64,000 nucleotides of DNA from Massilia sp. UBA2604 (GTDB lineage: Bacteria > Pseudomonadota > Gammaproteobacteria > Burkholderiales > Burkholderiaceae_D), in contig DDKG01000075.1 of the NCBI GenBank assembly GCA_002339265.1, forward strand, positions 82,831 to 146,830. The letters run 5' to 3'. The position numbers and the translations under genes are program-made. Below are positions 7,649 to 14,217 of this stretch, piece by piece. Below the pieces are notes generated by a model that did not search any database, was not told the origin of the DNA, and saw nothing but the letters and a program-made list of their open reading frames with translations. Position 1 is the first letter of the stretch, and each line of letters begins with the position of its first letter.

Positions 7649-8101
7649 CTAATGGAAATATCGTCTCGTGGCAATATTCCGTTGCATTGCCCTGGACAGC
7701 GTCTGCTCGGCCTCCGCCAAAGCGTGCTCGTAGGAGTGCTCGGGGAATCGCCATACCGTTGCGATTCCGAACGCCTTGCGCACCGCCCACCACTGGATGC
7801 GCGGAAGGTTGTCGATCATGATCTCGACCGCCGAGCCGCATGCCATGAACTCCTTCACGTCCTGCGGGTTCGCCCACCCGTTCGAGTGCTGCTGATCAGC
7901 CAGTGTCATCCAGCGCGCCCAGGTCTTCATCACCTTCCGAAACGGGTTGTCCCGCTCGACATCCGAGCCGCCTGCACCACGGCCGACTAGGGCCATCTCA
8001 CCCGCTCCCTCCGTAGCCGCGGCCACTTCGATCCATTCGTTCGCCTCGTGTTGCATCTGTACCCCTTCCATGTCCTGCCCCTTTGCTGTTCTCACATTCA
8101 T
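7649..8101 (-). CDS. Phage hypothetical protein
   Basis: A 150-residue protein whose C-terminal 100 residues are clearly protein-like, with aromatic-rich helices (KVMKTWARWMTLADQQHSNG and IQWWAVRKAFGIATVWRFP). No family recognised. The start is uncertain: ATG 8101 is used here, a later ATG at about 8056 has a better AAGGGG ribosome site, and longer forms start with TTG inside the repeat-rich region. It is the last gene before the terminator at 7575-7606, in the position where late regulators or lysis-timing genes often sit. Confidence 0.6.
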   Translation of the reverse strand: MNVRTAKGQDMEGVQMQHEANEWIEVAAATEGAGEMALVGRGAGGSDVERDNPFRKVMKTWARWMTLADQQHSNGWANPQDVKEFMACGSAVEIMIDNLPRIQWWAVRKAFGIATVWRFPEHSYEHALAEAEQTLSRAMQRNIATRRYFH

Positions 8102-8204
8102 CGTCACTGCCCTGCCCGGCCCTTGTCGGGTCGCTCCCTTCTTGTCCTTCAACATCGACCAGCCCAAGATTCGAACTGCCTGTATCCCCTGCATGACCTG
8201 CTGT

Positions 8205-8470
8205 CGCTTCGTCCAACCGCTGAACGGTTGGCGAAAAGGTTGGACGGCTGGAACCCGCATGGATGCTGTGTTTGCCAACCTCCTAACCTACCTAACCTAT
8301 TTCCAAGTTTTGCCAAAAGGGGCAAGAGCCACATCGACCCGTCGCGCACGTATACGCGGGTGCGCGCGGGCGCGCGTGTCGGTTGGCGAGGTTGGGAGGT
8401 TGGGAAACGCACTATCCATGCGGGTTTCAGCCGTCTAACCTCAAAAACGTGAGGTTGGACGGCTGTCCGA
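8205..8470. repeat. Cluster of GGTTGG inverted and direct repeats, candidate replication origin
   Basis: The gap of about 480 bases between 8102 and 8581 has no convincing gene but is dense in GGTTGG/CCAACC motifs. It contains a perfect 7-bp hairpin (8213-8219 with 8225-8231), a 13-bp hairpin with one G-T pair (8431-8443 with 8450-8462), and a 14-base direct repeat AGGTTGGACGGCTG at 8237-8250 and 8452-8465. An alternating purine-pyrimidine CGCG tract lies near 8345-8378. The position directly downstream of the primase-helicase gene suggests an iteron-type origin. Confidence 0.45.
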
Positions 8471-8581
8471 CCTTGGGCGAAAATCGCTGCCCTGATCAGT
8501 GACGACGACCGCACCTTTTCCGCCTGCGCACGAGGCGCCCGCGATCCCTGGTGAGTCGCCGTCACGTTCACGGCCGCGCGT

Positions 8582-11089
8582 TTAGCCTGGCAGGCCATTG
8601 CCTACCTCCGCTGCTGACGGAGCTGCCTTCGGACGCTCGTAGAAGTACTCACGCGCGCCTTCCGTGCTCCGCTCCTTGTTCCATCCCAGCTTGCGCATGA
8701 TCGCGCCGATACGCATCGTCTCGGCCCGCGCTGGTCCCATCTTCGACAGCTCGAAGTGCAGCGCCCTGGTCAGCAGCTCGCGCGCAGTGATGCGCATGAC
8801 CTTGCCACCCATCGTCGGCTTGCCTTCGACATCCACGCCCTCCAGGTACTCGTACACCCGGCCATGCCATGGGTCCGGGATCTCGCGGCTTTCCTGCATC
8901 GGGCTGATCAGGCGCTGCTGCTGCTCGTAGGTCGGCCACCACTGGACGCCGGCATTCATCAGCGCGATCGCTTCGCCGAACAGCTGGTCACGATCGGCGA
9001 TGAGCGCTTCGATGTCCAGGCGCCCCGTCTCAACCGGCCAGAATCGCCGGTTCCCCGTCGAGTCCTTGAAGTAGGCGTCCTCGTTGGTCGTCGCGGCGAA
9101 GGCACACCGGCGCGGCATGTTCTTCATGCGCCGGCCGTATGGCTCGCGGAAACGATCGACGGTGCTGGACATGAACGCCTTGATGGCCGTGACCTCCGAG
9201 CGGTTGAACTGCTCGAGCTCGGCGACCTCGTACAGCAGCACGCCCTGGATCGACAGGTAGCCGTCCTTCTCCCCCATCCGGAAAGGCGTGTCCGCGAACC
9301 AGTCGCCGCCCAGCACCTTGAGCGCGGTCGACTTGCCGCGGCCCTGGCCGCCTTCAAACACTGGCGCGTGGTCGTTCTTCACGCCCGGCCGGTAGCCGCG
9401 AACCACGATCCCGATGAAGAACATCGTCGCCACCAGCCGCAGGTACTCCGAATCGGCGGCGCCCCAGTACTTGGTGAAGGCCGTCGCTACCCGCGCCTGC
9501 CCGTCCCACATGGATGCGCAGCGGTCGAAGTAATCCACGACCGGATTGAACGAGTGCTCGCGTGCGGCCTGGGCGACACCGCGCTCGATATCCCCGATCG
9601 ATGCCAGGACGAGACTGTGATGCTCGGCCATGTACATGCCCAGCCGGAAGTCATCGGACTCGGTCCATTCTCCTGGCTCGCTCGGCCATGGCGTCGGGCG
9701 GCGCTTCATCTGCAGGCCTGAGAACATGTCCAGCCCAGCCAGCCCGATCAGGCGCGGGTCGTTCTCCATCACCATGTAGACGTTCTCGCGGCACCCCTTC
9801 ACGCCGCCGTTTGCAGTCTGGATCAGCATCTGCCGGAGCTGCTTCTTCGACACGCCCGCGCCAGCCGGCAGTGGGGTGGAATCGCCAGTCGGCGCCGCCT
9901 CGAGCTGCTCGGCGATCCATGCCGGCACGTCGTCAGCAGACGGATCCGACACCGGGACGTCATCTTCAGCATCGTCCGCCTGCTCGACACGTAGCCTGGT
10001 GAGCCAGGCCACGACATCCTCCTCCGTGGCGCCGCCATCGATCAGGTCGGCGATGTCCCAACCGTCGGCCACTTCGCCAGGCGCAGGGATATCGACGAAG
10101 AACACGTTACAGTCCTGTTCCCGCAGGATGGCGCCGACCTGCACCATGGCCACCATCCCGGGCTGCTCGCACTCGGGCATGATCTGGCCCGCGTACTCGT
10201 GACCTTCCTTGTAGACCTTGGCGTCGGCGTCGGCCCACAAGATCGCGTCCCGGCCGCGGATTGCGGACCAGTCCGACTTCTTGACGGCCTTGCCGCCACC
10301 CGACCAGCTCAGCACCTCGAAGTTATCGTGCAGGGCCGGGAGCGCATTCGCCTTGTCGACGCACTTCTCGCCCTCGACCACGAGCACTGGCAGCTCGGGA
10401 CGGTGTCGGCCGCGCAGATAAAGGGGCCTCGGTTCAGGAAACGCCATCCACCGCCATTCCTTCCGGCCGGAATCTGGATTGCGCGCATAGACGCACGGCA
10501 GCACTTCCTTGCCGCCATCAGAACGCAGGAACCGGTAGATCACGCCGAGCAGCTGGCCGTCGACGTCGCGGTATTCCCACGATGCTTCGGGCCGGCCGCG
10601 GACCACGTGCGCTTTCGGCGGTGGTCCGGCGTCCTGGGGGACCGGCAGCAGCGGCTCCCACGGCGTCCGCGATTTTTTCTCGGCAGGTGCTCCTACCCCT
10701 TTGCCCGCTTGCGCAGGCGTGCGATTAGGGGACTGTTTCGGCTTCAAGACAATCGGTGCGCTTCCGTTACCACTCGGCTTATCGCGCGGGGTCAGCGCAA
10801 TACCAAGGCGCTCGGCCAGGGCCGCGCAGGCGCGGCCGGGAGAAAGGCTGTTGACGAAGGCGTAGAGCGAAATCAGATCGCCGCCGGCTTCGCCGTCGGA
10901 GAAGTCGGACCATACCCCGGCCTTGTCGCCGGTGAGACGGATACGCAGCGACTGGCCAGCCTCACCGTCGCGCGATCCAATGCAGAATTCGTGGCCTTCC
11001 CGCACGCCGTTCGGGAACCATTCGGCGAGAAGTGTTTCGATTTGGTTGAGCGCTGCGCGCCCAACAGCAATAAAATCTTGGCCGGTCAC
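8582..11089 (-). CDS. Phage primase-helicase (Toprim-like plus VirE/SF3-like ATPase)
   Basis: An 835-residue replication protein. The N-terminal part has a primase layout with a Toprim-like core: VVEGEKCVDKA near residue 235 and acidic WADADAK near 285. The C-terminal part is a virulence-associated-E-type P-loop ATPase with EGGQGRGKSTAL near 578-589, an acidic EVAELEQF strand and an arginine-bearing STGNRRFWPVE sensor segment near 680. This combination primes and unwinds phage DNA. It is translationally coupled to the upstream gene (ATGA overlap at 11086-11089). Confidence 0.9.
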   Translation of the reverse strand: MTGQDFIAVGRAALNQIETLLAEWFPNGVREGHEFCIGSRDGEAGQSLRIRLTGDKAGVWSDFSDGEAGGDLISLYAFVNSLSPGRACAALAERLGIALTPRDKPSGNGSAPIVLKPKQSPNRTPAQAGKGVGAPAEKKSRTPWEPLLPVPQDAGPPPKAHVVRGRPEASWEYRDVDGQLLGVIYRFLRSDGGKEVLPCVYARNPDSGRKEWRWMAFPEPRPLYLRGRHRPELPVLVVEGEKCVDKANALPALHDNFEVLSWSGGGKAVKKSDWSAIRGRDAILWADADAKVYKEGHEYAGQIMPECEQPGMVAMVQVGAILREQDCNVFFVDIPAPGEVADGWDIADLIDGGATEEDVVAWLTRLRVEQADDAEDDVPVSDPSADDVPAWIAEQLEAAPTGDSTPLPAGAGVSKKQLRQMLIQTANGGVKGCRENVYMVMENDPRLIGLAGLDMFSGLQMKRRPTPWPSEPGEWTESDDFRLGMYMAEHHSLVLASIGDIERGVAQAAREHSFNPVVDYFDRCASMWDGQARVATAFTKYWGAADSEYLRLVATMFFIGIVVRGYRPGVKNDHAPVFEGGQGRGKSTALKVLGGDWFADTPFRMGEKDGYLSIQGVLLYEVAELEQFNRSEVTAIKAFMSSTVDRFREPYGRRMKNMPRRCAFAATTNEDAYFKDSTGNRRFWPVETGRLDIEALIADRDQLFGEAIALMNAGVQWWPTYEQQQRLISPMQESREIPDPWHGRVYEYLEGVDVEGKPTMGGKVMRITARELLTRALHFELSKMGPARAETMRIGAIMRKLGWNKERSTEGAREYFYERPKAAPSAAEVGNGLPG

Positions 11090-11505
11090 GCAGTCGCCTT
11101 CTCTACGTGATCGACGAGTTCATTTGCCATACGCGAGGGGATGTCGCGATATGCGAGCGAACCTGGCCGCATCGACACCAGGCGTGGGCGATTCTTGAGG
11201 GACAGCGGCCGCATCGGCGGCGCGTAGCGGCCGGGCGTCACTACCGCGGCCTCGGCTGCTGGCGCCGGCTCTGGCTCTACAAGCTGGCGGCCCCAGACCG
11301 TCAGCAGTACCGTCTCGTTACTCCTGACCACCAGGCCCTGGCGCTCCAGCAGTCCGATGACGACCACTTCGAACTCCGCGCGCGTACGCGGATAATCTAT
11401 CGCGCGCAGCAGCGCTAATGGCGTCGACGTGCCGCCGCACCGCGCCAGATGCAGCAGGACCGAATGAGCGCGGCTACCCGCGCGCGGCATGCGATGCAGC
11501 GTCAT
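11086..11505 (-). CDS. Phage hypothetical protein, possible winged-helix
   Basis: A 139-residue protein. Residues 10-75 look like a winged-helix domain (SVLLHLARCGGTSTPLALL, then VVVIGLLERQGLVVRSNETV, ending in LTVWGRQL). The rest is Pro/Ala/Arg-rich. It is coupled by four-base overlaps to both neighbours, the regulator upstream and the primase downstream, so a role in replication control or loading is plausible. No named family recognised. Confidence 0.65.
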   Translation of the reverse strand: MTLHRMPRAGSRAHSVLLHLARCGGTSTPLALLRAIDYPRTRAEFEVVVIGLLERQGLVVRSNETVLLTVWGRQLVEPEPAPAAEAAVVTPGRYAPPMRPLSLKNRPRLVSMRPGSLAYRDIPSRMANELVDHVEKATA

Positions 11506-11963
11506 TCCGGCTCCTTGCCGCCCTGGGGCGCGTAGATGCGCAAGGTCAGCGCGAGGAGTTCGGCAACGACCTTGTGCAGCTCGGCGGCGTCGTGCTCGAG
11601 AATGGCCTGCTCCCGGCGGTCGATCAGATCGTCCGCCGTCGCCGCGGTAAAGTCCTTGGAGAACTCGCCCAGCCGGGCGTAGAGCGTCTGGAACTTGGAC
11701 ATCAACAGCTCGTTGCCTTCGTCCAGATCGGCGGGCAGCTTGAGGAAGGTGCCGCCGCTCGCGGTTGCGACCGCTTCGGCAAAGTGGGTGGTCTGCGAGA
11801 ACGCTTGGATCTGAAGCGCAGTTTCAACTGTCACGCCCTGCCCTTTGCGTTCGTACACGCGATTCTCAAGCGCGTCACGGCTCATGCCGAGAGCCCCGGC
11901 CATGGCGTCCCAGCCACCGGGAAACGCTTTGATCATCGACAGATAAGATTGCCTCAGATTCAC
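11502..11963 (-). CDS. YmfL/CII-like phage regulatory protein
   Basis: A 153-residue protein beginning with an HTH (SYLSMIKAFPGGWDAMAGAL, then MSRDALENRVYERKGQG), the pattern of the YmfL putative regulatory family found in the CII position of lambdoid prophages. The middle (VETALQIQAFSQTTHFAEAV) and C-terminal helices would oligomerise. It follows the Cro-like gene in the rightward-early equivalent operon (leftward here) and overlaps the next gene by four bases. No antisense start was needed. Confidence 0.75.
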   Translation of the reverse strand: MNLRQSYLSMIKAFPGGWDAMAGALGMSRDALENRVYERKGQGVTVETALQIQAFSQTTHFAEAVATASGGTFLKLPADLDEGNELLMSKFQTLYARLGEFSKDFTAATADDLIDRREQAILEHDAAELHKVVAELLALTLRIYAPQGGKEPE

Positions 11964-12114
11964 AACTGCCTCTCTTTCGCTGTGGTTGCCGCACTTTCCG
12001 CGCCAACCTATTCTTGCAACATGGATACTTATTCGCCGCTTTTATTTCCTAAAGGCAACTCAAGAGGCGTGCTTGATCGAGCGGCTGCGCCGCTTTACAT
12101 CGAGTAACTTTGTC

Positions 12115-12360
12115 TTATGCTTGGTTACCTTCGAGACAGGCCGCTGCCAGTTCGGGCCAAATACGCGCCCAATCGTCTGGGAACATCTCCTGACGAGTTA
12201 CCAATCCCCCAGTAGCCGATTCAATCGCTGCTGCATGGATTATGGGAATGGGTCTCGTCCCGTCAGCCCAACGGCTGATGTCAGGCGCGTGTGCACCGAT
12301 TGCGCGGGCCAACGAAGCTTGACGGCCGCGCTCTTGGACAAGGTATTGGGAGAGGTTCAT
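12115..12360 (-). CDS. Cro-like repressor (YdaS/Cro HTH family)
   Basis: An 81-residue HTH protein: MNLSQYLVQERGRQASLARA, then IGAHAPDISRWADGTRPIP, the YdaS/Cro-like helix-turn-helix, and a short C-terminus. It is divergent from the CI gene and its start lies 10 bases from the first operator copy. In this arrangement it would bind the same TTAGCC/GGCTAA sites with a different order of preference and push the switch to lytic growth. No obvious Shine-Dalgarno precedes the ATG. Confidence 0.85.
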   Translation of the reverse strand: MNLSQYLVQERGRQASLARAIGAHAPDISRWADGTRPIPIIHAAAIESATGGLVTRQEMFPDDWARIWPELAAACLEGNQA

Positions 12361-12369
12361 ATCGACAGA

Positions 12370-12442
12370 TTAGCCTAAGGCTAAATAAACCGCAAGTGGA
12401 ATGTTAGCCATAGGCGAATTTACTCCATTAGCCAATTGCTAA
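12370..12442. promoter_or_regulatory. Right operator region: three CI/Cro operator copies
   Basis: Three 15-base palindromes lie between the divergent cro-like and cI genes: TTAGCCTAAGGCTAA at 12370-12384 (perfect), TTAGCCATAGGCGAA at 12404-12418, and TTAGCCAATTGCTAA at 12428-12442. Start-to-start spacing is 34 and 24 bases. The first lies over the probable cro promoter and the third just before the cI start, which is the lambda OR layout. Two further copies form the left operator at 13622-13670. Confidence 0.88.
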
Positions 12443-12453
12443 ATAATGGCGAG

Positions 12454-13161
12454 ATGAAAACATTAGAAACGATCCACAAGGAAAATCTGCGCTTGCTGGC
12501 AGACGAACTCGGCGGCGTCGCGGCTGCAGCTGCGCGGGTCGGTTGCAGCGCTTCGCAGTACAGCCAGTGGATGAACGGATCTACACACTCTGCTACTGGT
12601 AAGCCTCGCGGTATGCGCTCGAGTTCGGCCAGGCGCATTGAACTGGCAGCCGGCAAGCCTGCAGGCTGGTTGGATCAGCCACACACCGACGGCGAAGGAA
12701 GTGCACAACCCTTCGATGAGAACGTAAAGCCTGCGGCCAGCAGCGGCCTACGCCCCATTCCAGTGATTTCGTCTATTCAGGCGGGAGCGCTGAGAGATAT
12801 GGAGAACCCGTACCCTCCAGGTGCTGGGTACGCATACGAATATACAGATCAGGATTTGTCGGAGTGGGCCTTTGCCCTCGACGTCGAAGGACTTTCGATG
12901 ATGCCCGATTTTCGCCCAGGAGATCGGATCATGGTCGACCCTGAAATTTCGCCGAATCCTGGTGACTATGTCGTAGCACGCAACGGTAGCGAACAGGCCA
13001 CATTCAAGAAGTATCGCCCTCGCGGGATAGATGCATCTGGGAACTTGATTTTCGAGCTTGTTCCCCTAAATGACGACTACCCTACACTACGAAGCGACAC
13101 CGAACCGCTCGCTGTAATCGGTGTGGTAACAGAACACAGGAAGAAGCTTCGCCGCCCTTAG
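12454..13161 (+). CDS. CI-type phage repressor with S24 (LexA-like) peptidase domain
   Basis: A 235-residue lysogeny repressor. The N-terminal HTH (LADELGGVAAAAARVGCSAS, then QYSQWMNG) binds the nearby palindromes. The C-terminal domain is LexA-like, with Ser148 in GLSMMPDF and Lys185 in ATFKKYRP as catalytic pair, so it should self-cleave with RecA during the SOS response. The start is ATG 12454; a TTG at 12436 would place the start inside operator 3. The ribosome site is weak (GGCGAG), consistent with low repressor levels. The HIRAN gene follows by 12 bases. Confidence 0.92.
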   Translation: MKTLETIHKENLRLLADELGGVAAAAARVGCSASQYSQWMNGSTHSATGKPRGMRSSSARRIELAAGKPAGWLDQPHTDGEGSAQPFDENVKPAASSGLRPIPVISSIQAGALRDMENPYPPGAGYAYEYTDQDLSEWAFALDVEGLSMMPDFRPGDRIMVDPEISPNPGDYVVARNGSEQATFKKYRPRGIDASGNLIFELVPLNDDYPTLRSDTEPLAVIGVVTEHRKKLRRP

Positions 13162-13173
13162 CTCAAGTAACAA

Positions 13174-13557
13174 ATGACTGACACCATTCCGCGAATCACC
13201 GGCCCAGGACACTTCAGGATCAACGTAGCCGGCGAGAGCTTCTACCGCGACAATTTCGTCAAGATCTGCGGCCCAAGGGGCGAAGAAGGCATCGACCTGC
13301 AAACCGAAGCACATCTCGTCCTGGATGACGACAACCCTCACGATAACAAAGCTGTACGAGTCGAAATTGGCGGGCTCCACATAGGGCACTTGCCTCGTCA
13401 GGCGGCGCGTGATTTCCGCCGAATAGTTCGCTACGGGCAGCTTAGCGTGCACGAAACGTTCAAGTGTGCCGCCATCATTCGAGGTGGATGGGACCGTGGC
13501 CCCGGTGACCGTGGTGACTACGGTGTCCGTCTGGATCTGCCACAAGACGACGACTAA
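13174..13557 (+). CDS. Stand-alone HIRAN-domain protein
   Basis: A 127-residue protein matching the HIRAN domain: FRINVAGESFYRDNFVKI at the start, LVLDDDNPHDNKAVRVEIGG in the middle, and LHIGHLPRQAARDFRRIV. HIRAN binds 3' DNA ends and is usually attached to Rad5/HLTF helicases or nucleases; here it stands alone. It is co-transcribed with cI, so it should be made in the lysogen, and a terminator follows at 13576-13600. A role in protecting the lysogen or sensing stalled forks is possible but unproven. Confidence 0.8.
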   Translation: MTDTIPRITGPGHFRINVAGESFYRDNFVKICGPRGEEGIDLQTEAHLVLDDDNPHDNKAVRVEIGGLHIGHLPRQAARDFRRIVRYGQLSVHETFKCAAIIRGGWDRGPGDRGDYGVRLDLPQDDD

Positions 13558-13575
13558 TCATATCTCCCTAACAAC

Positions 13576-13600
13576 AAAGCCCGCTTACGCGGGCTTTTTT
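13576..13600 (+). terminator. Rho-independent terminator of the cI-HIRAN operon
   Basis: Perfect 9-bp stem AAAGCCCGC/GCGGGCTTT with a TTAC loop, followed by T residues to base 13600. It lies 19 bases past the HIRAN stop codon and before the left operator, so it isolates immunity transcription from the early operon. Confidence 0.92.
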
Positions 13601-13621
13601 ACGTCTACGCTAATGTCACAG

Positions 13622-13670
13622 TTAGCCTTAGGCTAAAATTATTGTTGCGGCTGTTTTAGCTTTAGGCTAA
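13622..13670 (+). promoter_or_regulatory. Left operator/promoter: two CI/Cro operator copies
   Basis: TTAGCCTTAGGCTAA at 13622-13636 and TTAGCTTTAGGCTAA at 13656-13670, start-to-start spacing 34 bases, the same as operators 1 and 2 of the right region. They precede the rightward early operon starting at 13718. Promoter elements probably overlap the sites (TTGCGG and TAGGCTAA-like segments), but exact -35/-10 boxes are not clear. Confidence 0.82.
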
Positions 13671-13717
13671 AGTCCCGGAATAGGCTCCATTGTGAGTCGT
13701 CATTTTCCGAGGAAACG

Positions 13718-13858
13718 ATGATCCTGTTCCGCATCACCGTAGCGACCGAAAACGGACCGCTTACTTTCTTCTTCAAGTCATCCTCGAGCTACGACGCCTG
13801 GTTGGAAGCTGCAAGTCGCTTCGAGCAGCCACGTCCAATCTCCGTGGTGCGCGCATGA
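13718..13858 (+). CDS. Small early phage protein
   Basis: A 46-residue reading frame, MILFRITVATENGPLTFFFK at the start and RPISVVRA at the end, with a good GAGGAAACG ribosome site. It is the first gene after the left operator, and its stop overlaps the next start as ATGA. No family recognised. The first gene of a repressed early operon is often a host-takeover or antirestriction protein, but nothing in the sequence shows this. Confidence 0.65.
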   Translation: MILFRITVATENGPLTFFFKSSSSYDAWLEAASRFEQPRPISVVRA

Positions 13859-14217
13859 TCGCCGCGACTGCACCACGCGCGGCCGTTGGAGCTGGGGTGC
13901 TCAGCCAGGCCTTACATGATGCGCGCGACCGAGATGCGCTGAATCGCTTTTGCAGTGCAAACGTTTGCACTCCGGCCGAAGTGTCCGAGGACGGGGTGCA
14001 TATGCACCTGCCCAGCGTGCTGCAGCTGATGCGCTCCCGCGGCTATCAAGTCTCCGAACCAGCCCGATCCCCACACCAGCCAAAACGTGGCCTCGTCGCG
14101 TGGATCGTTCGCATTCAGATCAAAAACGTCCGGTTCGATCTCGCTTTCTACACCCCAGCCGCCGCAAAAGCAGGCGCCACTAACAAAACCCAACCTTCCA
14201 GACTGGAGCATGCATGA
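13855..14217 (+). CDS. Early phage hypothetical protein
   Basis: A 120-residue protein, basic and Ala-rich at both ends, with a central segment VCTPAEVSEDGVHMHLPSVL followed by QLMRSRGYQV that may be a small DNA-binding or folded helical region. It overlaps both neighbours by four bases, so the four genes from 13718 to 16732 form a coupled operon. Not recognised. Confidence 0.65.
   Translation: MIAATAPRAAVGAGVLSQALHDARDRDALNRFCSANVCTPAEVSEDGVHMHLPSVLQLMRSRGYQVSEPARSPHQPKRGLVAWIVRIQIKNVRFDLAFYTPAAAKAGATNKTQPSRLEHA

Noticed and set aside
7449-7674. Short leftward frames around the terminator at 7575-7606
   Set aside because: They read through a strong terminator hairpin and show no protein-like pattern.
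8149-8598. Leftward frame of 149 codons in the repeat-rich gap
   Set aside because: It is built largely on the repeated GGTTGG hairpins and low-complexity Arg-rich sequence, with no ribosome site; a non-coding repeat region fits better.
13576-13670. The inverted repeats near 13.6 kb as a CRISPR fragment
   Set aside because: The hairpin is an ordinary terminator and the two palindromes match the cI operators; there is no repeat-spacer pattern.
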